From the NCBI RefSeq assembly GCF_900120125.1, contig NZ_LT635545.1:397895-461894 (forward strand): a stretch of DNA of 64,000 bases. The letters run 5' to 3'. This DNA comes from Gemella massiliensis (GTDB taxonomy: Bacteria; Bacillota; Bacilli; Staphylococcales; Gemellaceae). Below are positions 46,537-53,751 of the stretch, in pieces (the first letter of the stretch is position 1; each line of letters opens with the position of its first letter). Both the position numbers and the translations under genes were made by a program. The notes under the pieces were generated by a model. It had not been told where the DNA came from. It saw only the letters and a list, made by a program, of their open reading frames with translations, and searched no databases.

Positions 46537-48201
46537 TCAGCTCCTCCTTGTCTTTCTACCGAGTTTTTCAGTAATCACAGGAGTTTCTTCAAAATTAAAT
46601 TTGATTTCTATTGTGTTATCTTTCCCTATAAAGATCTTATCAATGATGCTATCTACAAAGTCTTTATCCCATTTCTTTGTTTTACCTTTAAAAAGTGCTG
46701 TAAGGTACTTATGCCTTTCTTCAAGTTCAAATACTTCTTTTTCAAAGATAGCAACTTGTCTTTCTTTTAGACTTTCGAGTTCTGCTTTCTTTTTACCCAG
46801 AAGTCCTTTTTCCCTTTCAAAATCTTCTTTCCTCCACTTGCCCAAAACATATTTTTCATAATACTCACTTTGAAGTCTGCTAAAGCCTAAAATTTTTCTT
46901 TCAATTTCAGTTATTTCTTTTTCCTTTTTCTTATCCATCTCTATTTTAAGATTGTCATAAGCATTCAGATAAGCCTTATAACTTTTACTGTTATTTAAAA
47001 GAATAGTATCAAAGGCTGCTTTAACGGTTTTTACAAGAGTAGCTTCTGTAATAGATGTTCCGCATTTTTCTGTTGTAAATTCTCTGAACCGATTACAGTT
47101 AAAATAAAATACAGTTTTCTTACCGCTTTTTTGCCTGTGTACGCTCATTTTTCTCTTACAAATCCCACAATAGAGTTTTCCTCTAAATACTGTATCATCC
47201 TTAGCATTCTTATTTTCTTTTCTGCTATTTTTAATGGAATTAGATTTTGAGGAAATTTTCTCCTGTACCTTTTCAAATGTATCAAGCGAGATAATTGCTT
47301 CATGGGCATCTTCTGTTATTGTCCAATGTTCTTCGTCAAGCCTTTCTCTCTTTTTGCCTTCAAATAAATGCTTTTGATTTCTGCCTTGAATGAGTGTTCC
47401 TGTATATACACGATTTTTAAGTACTTGTAATATTGTTGTTGGAATCCAAGTTCTTATAAGTTCATTTTCATCAGCTTTAGCTTTTCCAAACTTCCTATAA
47501 TCAGTTGCTATATATACTTTCTTTTCAAGCAGTAACTTTGAAATATCAAGTGTACTAAATCCCTTCAAATACGCATCAAAGATTTCTTTTACGATGGAAG
47601 CTGTATTTTCATCAATATATAACCGTCTTACTCCATCTTCATCTTTTCTTGCTGTATAGCCATAAGGAGCTGCACCACAAATAAATCCACCTTGCTTAAT
47701 TCTAATCTGATGGGAAGTTGATATTTTCTTTGAAATGTCTTTTGCATAAGTTTCATTTACAATATTCTTCAAGATTACCTCAAGAGATTTATTGGGATCT
47801 TCCATGTGAAAGGTATCCAGATTGTCATTAACCGCAATAAATCTTACTCCAAGAAACGGAAATATCTTTTCAATGAAGTTTCCAAGCTCCGTATAATTTC
47901 TTCCGAAGCGGGATAGATCTTTTACAATAATGCAGTTGACTTTTCCCGTCCTTACTTCTCCCATAAGTTTTTCAAAGTCAGGTCTTTCAAATTCTGTCCC
48001 TGTCTTTGCGATGTCTTTATATATTCCAACCAAATTATGCCCGTCATTTTTCTTTATATAACTTTCACAAAGAGCAATTTGATTTTCAATGGAATCACTC
48101 GGTTTTTCTTTTTTATCTCTTGATATTCTTGTGTAAATCGCTGTTTGAAAACTGTTTCCGCTTTCTTTGCTTAATGAAGCTTCTTCTGCCCTTTCCCGTA
48201 C
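46537..48201 (-). CDS. large serine recombinase 1, open frame without its own start codon
   Basis: The frame encodes the whole enzyme. An N-terminal catalytic region with the Ser motif TAIYTRISRDKKEKPSDSIENQ lies upstream of the first TTG codon (48033), followed by IVKDLSRFGRNYTELGN, the recombinase domain, a zinc ribbon (LYCGICKRKMSVHR...CGTS) and a coiled coil. Between the nearest upstream stop and the catalytic Ser there is no ATG, GTG or TTG. The frame is entered exactly by a -1 shift at A-AAA-AAG (48207-48201) in the truncated ssb ORF, giving an ssb-recombinase fusion. Alternatively the start was lost by a deletion joining ssb to the recombinase. Starting at TTG 48033 would drop the catalytic Ser. 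Confidence 0.8.
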   Translation of the reverse strand, partial: VRERAEEASLSKESGNSFQTAIYTRISRDKKEKPSDSIENQIALCESYIKKNDGHNLVGIYKDIAKTGTEFERPDFEKLMGEVRTGKVNCIIVKDLSRFGRNYTELGNFIEKIFPFLGVRFIAVNDNLDTFHMEDPNKSLEVILKNIVNETYAKDISKKISTSHQIRIKQGGFICGAAPYGYTARKDEDGVRRLYIDENTASIVKEIFDAYLKGFSTLDISKLLLEKKVYIATDYRKFGKAKADENELIRTWIPTTILQVLKNRVYTGTLIQGRNQKHLFEGKKRERLDEEHWTITEDAHEAIISLDTFEKVQEKISSKSNSIKNSRKENKNAKDDTVFRGKLYCGICKRKMSVHRQKSGKKTVFYFNCNRFREFTTEKCGTSITEATLVKTVKAAFDTILLNNSKSYKAYLNAYDNLKIEMDKKKEKEITEIERKILGFSRLQSEYYEKYVLGKWRKEDFEREKGLLGKKKAELESLKERQVAIFEKEVFELEERHKYLTALFKGKTKKWDKDFVDSIIDKIFIGKDNTIEIKFNFEETPVITEKLGRKTRRS

Positions 48202-48314
48202 TTTTTTACAAGAGTAAAGTTTGTAACTTCTACTGTTTCCTCATCTTTTTCAAAACTTGAGAACGTAGGCTCTGCAACCAAGTTGGCATTGATGTTAATC
48301 ATTTCCTGCTTCAT
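48171..48314 (-). pseudogene. single-stranded-DNA-binding-like protein, N-terminal fragment
   Basis: 47 residues from ATG 48314 (GGAG 12 bases upstream): an OB-fold beginning MKQEMININANLVAEPTFSS ... VEVTNFTLVKKYGKG, then QKKLH and stop. Family members continue KKYGKG-KEYINCSAYGEKA for ~100 more residues, which are absent. The last codons overlap the start of the recombinase 1 frame, so the gene was probably cut by a deletion ending in shared AAAAAAGTACGGGAAAGG. It may now act as a leader or fusion partner for the recombinase. Confidence 0.7.
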
Positions 48315-48342
48315 GTTTTTTATTTCTCCTTTTTCTTTTCAA

Positions 48343-48380
48343 TAAAAAAAGCGACTGAAAGTTTTATTTTCCAATCGCTT
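48343..48380 (-). terminator. terminator after the 145-residue ICE protein gene
   Basis: AAGCGATTGGAA and TTTCAGTCGCTT pair on the minus strand, followed by TTTTTTTATT. It separates the transfer operon from the ssb-recombinase unit. Confidence 0.85.
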
Positions 48381-48489
48381 CATAACGCTACTGTTAAGTT
48401 TTCTTATGTTTTATTAAGTGGGATTTCTTATCCTTATCATCTTTCCTCCTGCTTTTTACATGAAAAAAGCAGCAAATCTATTTTTAGAC

Positions 48490-48927
48490 TTACTGCTTAT
48501 CATCACTGTTATTTACTTGTTTTTCTTCTTTTATCTTTTCTATCTTCTTCGTGTCTACAAAGTGAGTAGCATACCATTTTTCAATATCTTCAGAACCACT
48601 TTTGCTAAACCGTAGTTTAATAACCGGCTTTTTCCCTTGCCCGTTCTTTTTCTTAATCGCCCATTTCTTATATACACAAAACGACGGTTTTAGATTTCCT
48701 TTCTTTGCATATACCCTCATTTCATGCAGTATTGTAGACAATTTTTTAAGATTGACCTTGCATACTTTTTCCAAATACAAAACTTTTCCATTTCTCCAAA
48801 GTTCATAGTCGGTCTTTGAAAGTATTTCCAAATCCATAAGCACATCTACTGCTGTTGCATATCCTTTTCTTTTTAATTGGTGATACATAGATGAATGAAC
48901 TTTTCCTATCAGTTCTTTATCGTTCAA
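48490..48927 (-). CDS. conserved ICE protein of unknown function
   Basis: 145 residues, basic and soluble (KELIGKVHSSMYHQLKRKGYATAVDVLMDLEILSKTDYELW ... KPVIKLRFSKSGSEDIEKWYATHFV). I recognise the pattern as a family that accompanies VirD4 in Gram-positive ICEs but know no function for it. It follows virD4 with a 63-bp gap, has AAGGAGG, and ends before a strong terminator. Likely the last gene of the rep-pcfB-virD4 operon. Confidence 0.7.
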   Translation of the reverse strand: MNDKELIGKVHSSMYHQLKRKGYATAVDVLMDLEILSKTDYELWRNGKVLYLEKVCKVNLKKLSTILHEMRVYAKKGNLKPSFCVYKKWAIKKKNGQGKKPVIKLRFSKSGSEDIEKWYATHFVDTKKIEKIKEEKQVNNSDDKQ

Positions 48928-48990
48928 TAATGTTTCCTCCTTGTGTATTTCTCTTTGATTATTATACCAAATGCAAATAATATCTAACAG

Positions 48991-50772
48991 CTATAACTTC
49001 ATAATAACCGTATTCTTATTTAGTTTAGCCTTGCCCCTTCTTTTCATATAGCTTTCTATATCAAACAGGTTCTTTTTATCATAATCCTCAAGTAGCTTAT
49101 AGTTCTTGTGCTTTGTAATATCAAATTTATCCGATAGGAAAGGGCGAACACCACGAAGTTGAAAGATACATTTACTGCCGTCCATTACTGTTATTTCGTC
49201 CTGACTCATCAGCTCTTTCCCCGTCTTTTGATAATTTAATCCGAAACTCTTTTGATTGCTCCTTGTTTCAGAAGTATTATATAGGTCTATGGTTTCTTTA
49301 CCAAGCGTTTCTGATAGCTCTTTTAGAGTTGTTTTCTCTTTTCCGCCTAAAAATAGGGTACTATCACAATTACCTACAATTGTATCGGCGTTATCCTTGT
49401 AGATTGCCTTTAGCTGAGATTGTGCTTGAAGTATTATACTTGCTGAAATCTCTCTACTTCTGATGGTTGCAATCAGCTTCTCAAACTTTGGAATTAAGCC
49501 GATATTTGCAAATTCGTCAAGCAGGCATCGCACATGGACAGGAAGCCTGCCACCATATACATCATCCGCTTTATCACATAAAAGATTAAATAACTGCGAG
49601 TACATAATGGACACTACAAAGTTAAAAGTATCATCGGTATCGGATATAATAACAAAGAGGGCAGTCTTTCTATCACCAAGAGTATCCAGTTCCAATTCAT
49701 CTTCTTGCATCAAGTCCCTAAGTTCCTGAATGTCAAATGGAGCAAGCCTTGCACCGCAGCTTATAAGGATAGATTTCGCAGTTTTTCCCGCAGCCAATTT
49801 GTATTTCTTATATTGTTTCACCGCAAAATGTGTAGGCTCTTTCTTTTCTAATGCTTCAAAGAGTCTGTCTATCGGATTCATATAGGTTTCATCATCTTCT
49901 CTGACTTCTGAAGCGTCTATCATATCAAGGAGAGTAGCGAAGTTCTTTTCTTCCTTTGGAGCTTCATAGAAGATATAGCTGATAAGTGCTGTATAGTAGA
50001 GTTTTTCGGCTTTTACCCAAAAATCCTCACCTGCCTTTTCTCCCTCACCTTTGGTATTTGCAATGATAGTCTGAACAAGTTTTAATATATCTTTCTCAGA
50101 ACGAATATAGACAAATGGATTGTATTTCATGCTCTTTTTGAAGTTGATGGTATTTAAAATTTTTATCTCATATCCGTTATCTTCAAGCATTTTGCCACAC
50201 TCAAGGACTATCGTTCCTTTCGGATCGGTTACGCAATATGACGAGTGCATTTGCATAAGGTTCGGTTTGACATAAAACCTCGTCTTACCACTTCCACTAC
50301 CTCCTATGACAAGTACATTTTTATTTCTCGCATACTTCGGATTTGTCGGTCTGCCATTCATTGTCAGTCGTTCTGTTTGTGTTAGCAAGATGTTGCTTTG
50401 AAACTTCTCGTCCATATATGGCTCGATATCTTTTTTATTTCCCCATCTTGCCGAGCCGTACTCTCTGCCTTGCCTAAACTTCTTGGCATTCTTTCCTTTG
50501 GTATAGACAATAAATTTAATTAAGGCTGCTACTCCAACTCCTACCAGTATATCAATAAGATGTATGCTTGGGATAAAACTCATTGTATTAAGCTCTAATA
50601 TCCCCTGAAATATCTTATCAATCATATCTCCACCTACATAACTTCTTACATGATGAGAGAAAATGTTTCCTAAATAGAAAAATGCAAGATAGGGAATGTT
50701 TTGTTTTACAAACTTTGCCTTATCTTGAACCTTGAATAAGCCTTTGATGTCTTTTAATATCTTATTTATCAC
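48991..50772 (-). CDS. virD4: VirD4/TraG-type conjugative coupling ATPase
   Basis: 593 residues from GTG 50772, which has GGAGGTG 9 bases upstream. An upstream TTG overlaps that site. Two N-terminal membrane segments (~25-40 and ~65-85) precede a cytoplasmic RecA-like ATPase with Walker A VIGGSGSGKTRFYVKP, Walker B LLDEFANIGLIPKFEKL and the coupling-protein motif ILQAQSQLKAIY. In ICEs it docks the relaxase-DNA complex to the secretion channel. Here neither a relaxase nor a channel is encoded, so it would need a helper element. Start overlaps the antirepressor stop. Confidence 0.92.
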   Translation of the reverse strand: MINKILKDIKGLFKVQDKAKFVKQNIPYLAFFYLGNIFSHHVRSYVGGDMIDKIFQGILELNTMSFIPSIHLIDILVGVGVAALIKFIVYTKGKNAKKFRQGREYGSARWGNKKDIEPYMDEKFQSNILLTQTERLTMNGRPTNPKYARNKNVLVIGGSGSGKTRFYVKPNLMQMHSSYCVTDPKGTIVLECGKMLEDNGYEIKILNTINFKKSMKYNPFVYIRSEKDILKLVQTIIANTKGEGEKAGEDFWVKAEKLYYTALISYIFYEAPKEEKNFATLLDMIDASEVREDDETYMNPIDRLFEALEKKEPTHFAVKQYKKYKLAAGKTAKSILISCGARLAPFDIQELRDLMQEDELELDTLGDRKTALFVIISDTDDTFNFVVSIMYSQLFNLLCDKADDVYGGRLPVHVRCLLDEFANIGLIPKFEKLIATIRSREISASIILQAQSQLKAIYKDNADTIVGNCDSTLFLGGKEKTTLKELSETLGKETIDLYNTSETRSNQKSFGLNYQKTGKELMSQDEITVMDGSKCIFQLRGVRPFLSDKFDITKHKNYKLLEDYDKKNLFDIESYMKRRGKAKLNKNTVIMKL

Positions 50773-51493
50773 GAGTCTTTTCACCTCCAATCAAGAGTAA
50801 AAGAAAGTGTCTTCCTTTAGGTGTTATAAAGGTTTGAATGCCCACTGCATCATTATCGTTTCTACACCATTCCTTTACTTCAAAATATCCCTTATTGTTC
50901 TTAGCATAGGGTAGAAGTCTGTTTTTCTTATCTCTGTAAATGAGTTCCTTCTCTAAGAGGAATTGAATAAATACCTTTTGTGGGATATGAAGCTCTTTTG
51001 CTGTGTTTCTAAAGTTGGTCAGCAGATTGTTATTCACCAGTTCATCAAAATACTTGGCTTTCGGCTCTAAATCTTCTATGATTTTTTCTTTTTCAGCAAT
51101 CAGGTGATTGGCAAGGAGTACCGCATTTGCCAATATTTCTTCATTGCTCATTTTTTCTTGATTTTTGATATATCCTCCATTCTTACGAATACTCGGTAAT
51201 ACCTCTGTGGTGATCCACTTCTTAAATTCCTTTGCCTGTGGTAGCTTTGAAGATAGGATCAGAGAATATAATCCTGACTCGTTGATAGATACCATACTTC
51301 TTCTTTGCCTGTCGTCGTGAAACACGACATCAGCTTTATCATCTATATCCACATGTCTTACCAAAGCATCTCTCGTGTTTGAATAGCCAAGCTTTTCAGC
51401 TACTTCTTTTCCGATAAAGAAAAACTCACCGTCTTTTTCCATTACAGTGAGTTTCCCAAATTCCATATTTTCAAATGTTATTAAGTTGCTCAT
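50762..51493 (-). CDS. BRO/ANT-type antirepressor
   Basis: 243 residues. The N-terminal BRO-N domain (FENMEFGKLTVMEKDGEFFFIGKEVAEKLGYSN...SMVSINESGLYSLILSSKLPQAKEFKKWI) is followed by a C-terminal ANT/KilA-C domain (AKYFDELVNNNLLTNFRNTAKELHIPQKVFIQFLLEKELIYRDKK). Such proteins relieve phage or element repressors. It is inserted between pcfB and virD4 with ATGA-type overlaps on both sides, so it is translated with the transfer genes. Possibly a regulatory module of this element; target unknown. Confidence 0.88.
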   Translation of the reverse strand: MSNLITFENMEFGKLTVMEKDGEFFFIGKEVAEKLGYSNTRDALVRHVDIDDKADVVFHDDRQRRSMVSINESGLYSLILSSKLPQAKEFKKWITTEVLPSIRKNGGYIKNQEKMSNEEILANAVLLANHLIAEKEKIIEDLEPKAKYFDELVNNNLLTNFRNTAKELHIPQKVFIQFLLEKELIYRDKKNRLLPYAKNNKGYFEVKEWCRNDNDAVGIQTFITPKGRHFLLLLIGGEKTRDK

Positions 51494-51981
51494 AAGCTCT
51501 GCTCCTTTTGTTTATTCTTAACTTTATCCTTAGAAACAGTATTTTTTGCCATCTCCTTAAACTTCTCAATATTTTTGTGAATGGACTCTTTCCTCTCAGC
51601 CTTTCTTTCTGATGTTGCAAGGGCATTTTTAAAGGCTTTCTCCATCATTTTCATATCTTTGGCTTGGAAAAATACGGAGTATTTGCCTGTTTCTTTATCT
51701 TTCATTACCGAAAACTTAACACCATATTTGTTAAGCTCTTTTTTCAGTTCTTTCAGTTCCGCTTCTTCTACCGGTATTTCTTCCAGTTGCCCTTTTTTCG
51801 CCATATCCTTGAGCTTGACTTCATTTCCGTTTACTTTAACGAGCTTTTCAAGTCCTCCCAGTTTCTCTGCTTCTTTTATCAGTTTTTTCAACAGATTTAA
51901 AAGAAGTTTTCCTGTTACTTTAGCAGCCTTAACTTCAAGGCTTAATGTCTTTCTTGCAATTTCTTCGTTAACCACATTCAA
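51490..51981 (-). CDS. PcfB/DUF3801-family conjugation protein
   Basis: 163 residues, Lys/Glu-rich and helical (EEIARKTLSLEVKAAKVTGKLLLNLLKK ... GVKFSVMKDKETGKYSVFFQAKDMKMMEKAFKNAL). The FFQAKD-MMEKAF segment is the DUF3801 signature seen in PcfB of pCF10 and ICE relatives, which cooperates with the coupling protein in DNA transfer. ATGA overlap with rep upstream and with the antirepressor downstream. Intact. Confidence 0.85.
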   Translation of the reverse strand: MNVVNEEIARKTLSLEVKAAKVTGKLLLNLLKKLIKEAEKLGGLEKLVKVNGNEVKLKDMAKKGQLEEIPVEEAELKELKKELNKYGVKFSVMKDKETGKYSVFFQAKDMKMMEKAFKNALATSERKAERKESIHKNIEKFKEMAKNTVSKDKVKNKQKEQSL

Positions 51982-53006
51982 TATCCTCCTCTCATATCAT
52001 AACTTACAAGGGCAGAGTAGTGTGCATCTATCCCGCTTGGTGCATTATATGCTGCTGTTAGGACAAATGCTCTGATATTCCTAATCTTGTATTCATTTTC
52101 CTTAATAACATCTGACAAATACTCTAAATGCTCTGATCTAAGTTTTCTAAATCTTTCTTTTACTATATGTGCCGGAAGCTTCGTTTGATTGATTGTAACA
52201 AACTCTCTATCATCAAGTATCATAATATCTGCCAGTATCTTTAATATCTCATCAAAGTCTTTAACTATAAATTTATTGCCCAACTCAAGATGTTCATAAT
52301 AGCCTGTCTGTGTTCTTAACTCATCTAAATATTTCTGATATATATTTTTGTTTTCTATTTCCGCCTCTCCATCCATCCTTTTTCTTGGTTCTGAATACTC
52401 GGCATCTATGATGGAATGATGGGTGGAATTATATGATGAAATATCTGTAGTAATCTTTGATGAATTATTTGTAGTAATCTCTGGTAATGGTTGGGGCATA
52501 TTGCCATTTTGCATTGGCAGATTTTGCTCTGTTGCATCGGTGCAATCTGCACTTGTGCATTGGTGGATTTTGCACTTTTCCATTGGTGCATTTTGCCCTA
52601 ATGCATTAGGCACAGCTTTTTCTAAGGCTTGTAATTCTTCTTTTTTCTTTTTGTTCTCAATTTCAGCATAAAGTTCCTCCAGCTTTTCGGTATTTATGGT
52701 GTACCATTTTGTTTTATCTCTTGGATCTTTATTGTAGTTTCCTACGAGTAGAAAACCTGCCTTTTCCAACTTCGCAAAGGTTCTTTTTACAGTATCGAAA
52801 CTCATATAGTCAAAATCTTTTTCCTGCCATGCTCTTATTGAGTTATATGTCCAATATCTTCCGTCATAGAAGTTATTGCCGGATTTCTTATTTATTTCTA
52901 TCCAATAGTTTATTTGTTGTAAGATAAGAGCTTCGTTTAAACCTATTTCCCTTGCCAATGTCTTATTTGCAACGATAGGTTGTTCATCAAATAAATACAT
53001 ACTCAT
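51978..53006 (-). CDS. replication-initiator-like protein with internal iterons
   Basis: 342 residues. The N-terminus is a winged-helix-like region (LAREIGLNEALILQQINYWIE ... WTYNSIRAWQEKDFDYMSFDTVKRTFAKLEKAGFLLVGNYN) typical of mobile-element replication initiators. A low-complexity middle (residues ~130-165, NALGQNAPMEKCKIHQCTSA ...) is encoded by 23-bp tandem repeats. The C-terminus is a helical domain (YQKYLDELRTQTGYYEHLELG ... YNAPSGIDAHYSALVSYDMRGGY), resembling DUF6017. ICEs of this type use such proteins for circular-form replication. I infer that the origin lies inside the gene. Upstream is the CD1845-like gene. Confidence 0.78.
   Translation of the reverse strand: MSMYLFDEQPIVANKTLAREIGLNEALILQQINYWIEINKKSGNNFYDGRYWTYNSIRAWQEKDFDYMSFDTVKRTFAKLEKAGFLLVGNYNKDPRDKTKWYTINTEKLEELYAEIENKKKKEELQALEKAVPNALGQNAPMEKCKIHQCTSADCTDATEQNLPMQNGNMPQPLPEITTNNSSKITTDISSYNSTHHSIIDAEYSEPRKRMDGEAEIENKNIYQKYLDELRTQTGYYEHLELGNKFIVKDFDEILKILADIMILDDREFVTINQTKLPAHIVKERFRKLRSEHLEYLSDVIKENEYKIRNIRAFVLTAAYNAPSGIDAHYSALVSYDMRGGY
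52484..52615 (-). repeat. tandem 23-bp iteron-like repeats inside rep
   Basis: Units at 52507-52529, 52530-52552, 52553-52575 and 52576-52598 follow the pattern TTNTGCATTGGTGNATTTTGCNC, with degenerate copies at 52484-52506 and 52599-52615. The 23-bp period is not a multiple of three, so the DNA is conserved while the encoded peptides differ. Iterons of ~22 bp are typical initiator-binding sites of replication origins. Confidence 0.72.
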
Positions 53007-53095
53007 CTAAAAGCTCTCCTTTCCATGATATTTTTCCACTAAAAAAGACGATAGTTTTTATCTATCGCCCTTGGTAACCATTTTTATAAAATTTT

Positions 53096-53380
53096 TTATA
53101 TTGATTTTATGGCTTCATTGATTCCTTGTATAAAAGCTATAATTACAGCTCCAATCATCGGTATTCCGTAAGGACTTAGCAGAAATCCGAGTATGAGTGC
53201 TTCTATTGCTGCTCTTGTGTTGTGCAACATAAAGAACGAGCCTATTGCCGCAAATACACACATCAGCATTAGCAGATACAGTAACGCTGTTCCTATGCTT
53301 AGTAAGAATGTTAAAAATGCAGTAAGAATACTTAACAGCAGGCTGATCGGAAATAAAATTATTTTTAATATCCATCTCAT
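53096..53380 (-). CDS. CD1845-like small membrane protein
   Basis: 94 residues, mostly membrane-embedded, with three or four helices (ILFPISLLLSILTAFLTFLLSIGTALLYLLMLMCVFAAIG ... IPMIGAVIIAFIQGINEAI). The family recurs near the start of conjugation modules of Gram-positive ICEs; function unknown. Its ATG overlaps the stop of the 23-residue ORF (ATGA), so the two are coupled. Intact. Confidence 0.75.
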   Translation of the reverse strand: MRWILKIILFPISLLLSILTAFLTFLLSIGTALLYLLMLMCVFAAIGSFFMLHNTRAAIEALILGFLLSPYGIPMIGAVIIAFIQGINEAIKSI

Positions 53381-53448
53381 TTATTCTCCACCGCCTTTGC
53401 TAATGGAATAACTGACATAATGGCTTGAAATATTCTTTTACATATCAT
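53377..53448 (-). CDS. 23-residue leader-like protein
   Basis: ATG 53448 lies 5 bases after AAGGAGG and encodes MICKRIFQAIMSVIPLAKAV plus ENK. The stop (53379-53377) overlaps the start of the CD1845-like gene. It is amphipathic with no known motif. First ORF of the element after the leader attenuator; it may be a small membrane protein or a translational coupler. Confidence 0.6.
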   Translation of the reverse strand: MICKRIFQAIMSVIPLAKAVENK

Positions 53449-53484
53449 AAAAGCCTCCTTTTCGATATTTTGTTTGATTTTAAA

Positions 53485-53543
53485 AATAGGGATACAGTGC
53501 TGAAAGCTCCTATTTATCAAGCTTTTTCCTCTGTATCCCTATT
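53485..53543 (-). terminator. leader attenuator of the element's main operon
   Basis: Directly after the -10 (TATAAT), AGGGATACAG pairs with CTGTATCCCT. The inner AAAAGCT/AGCTTT also pairs, and TATTTTTAAAATC follows. The predicted RNA starts at about 53534, so nearly the whole leader is one hairpin with a U-tract. It could stop transcription before the 23-residue ORF unless antiterminated. Confidence 0.7.
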
Positions 53544-53558
53544 ATATCTCAAGCCCAC
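53541..53558 (-). promoter_or_regulatory. -10 hexamer and right attachment core of the element
   Basis: Minus strand: GTGG (53558-53555), GCTTGAGA, TATAAT (53546-53541). In the integrated state the 17-bp-upstream hexamer is TCGCAT from IS200, a poor -35. In a circle TTGACA (43915-43910) would take its place. Confidence 0.72.
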
Positions 53559-53593
53559 TTTGTATGCGATAAACTATTATGTTTATTTGCCAT
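53549..53593 (-). pseudogene. tnpA: IS200 transposase TnpA, 5' part
   Basis: ATG 53593 with AAAGGATG 14 bases upstream encodes MANKHNSLSHTKW, the conserved start of IS200 TnpA (compare the family pattern NSLSHTKW-CKYHIVF). The frame then enters the element: GCT and a stop. The missing rest is at 43475-43915. The ribosome site lies in the arm of a leader hairpin (53601-53659), matching the known translational silencing of IS200. Confidence 0.82.
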
Positions 53594-53751
53594 AATTAAA
53601 ATCATCCTTTCTTTATTTTAGTGCTTGAACTACTCTTATTTTATCAAGAAAGGATGATTTTTCAATTGTTTAACTCTTTTCTCGCACCCGCATAGCGGGT
53701 GGTTTATTGTTTCGGAGACTTCGCCTCCTCAACTGGCTAAAGCCATTAATA

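Larger units (their letters stand above)
43905..53558 (-). mobile_element. 9.65-kb serine-recombinase element (deleted ICE / mobilisable element)
   Basis: Precisely bounded by the two halves of IS200 tnpA. In minus-strand order it holds a leader attenuator, a 23-residue ORF, a CD1845-like membrane protein, a Rep-like protein, PcfB/DUF3801, an antirepressor, VirD4, a conserved ICE protein, an ssb fragment, two large serine recombinases and an ORF6N protein. Relaxase, VirB4 and VirB6-type genes are absent. The ends carry half-promoters (TTGACA at 43915-43910, TATAAT at 53546-53541). Confidence 0.85.
43341..53740 (-). mobile_element. IS200-type element, split by the 9.65-kb element
   Basis: The left end (53595-53701 on the minus strand) has the tip hairpin CACCCGCATAGCGGGTG (53685-53701), then a leader stem AAAATCATCCTTTCTT / AAGAAAGGATGATTTT that would hide the transposase ribosome site, as described for IS200. 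The right end lies at 43341-43474 with a hairpin. The transposase gene is cut after its Trp13 codon. Outer boundaries are approximate. Confidence 0.8.

Noticed and set aside
53115-53375. 86-residue ORF overlapping the CD1845-like gene
   Set aside because: Shadow frame; the 94-residue frame has the family's membrane helices and a coupled start.
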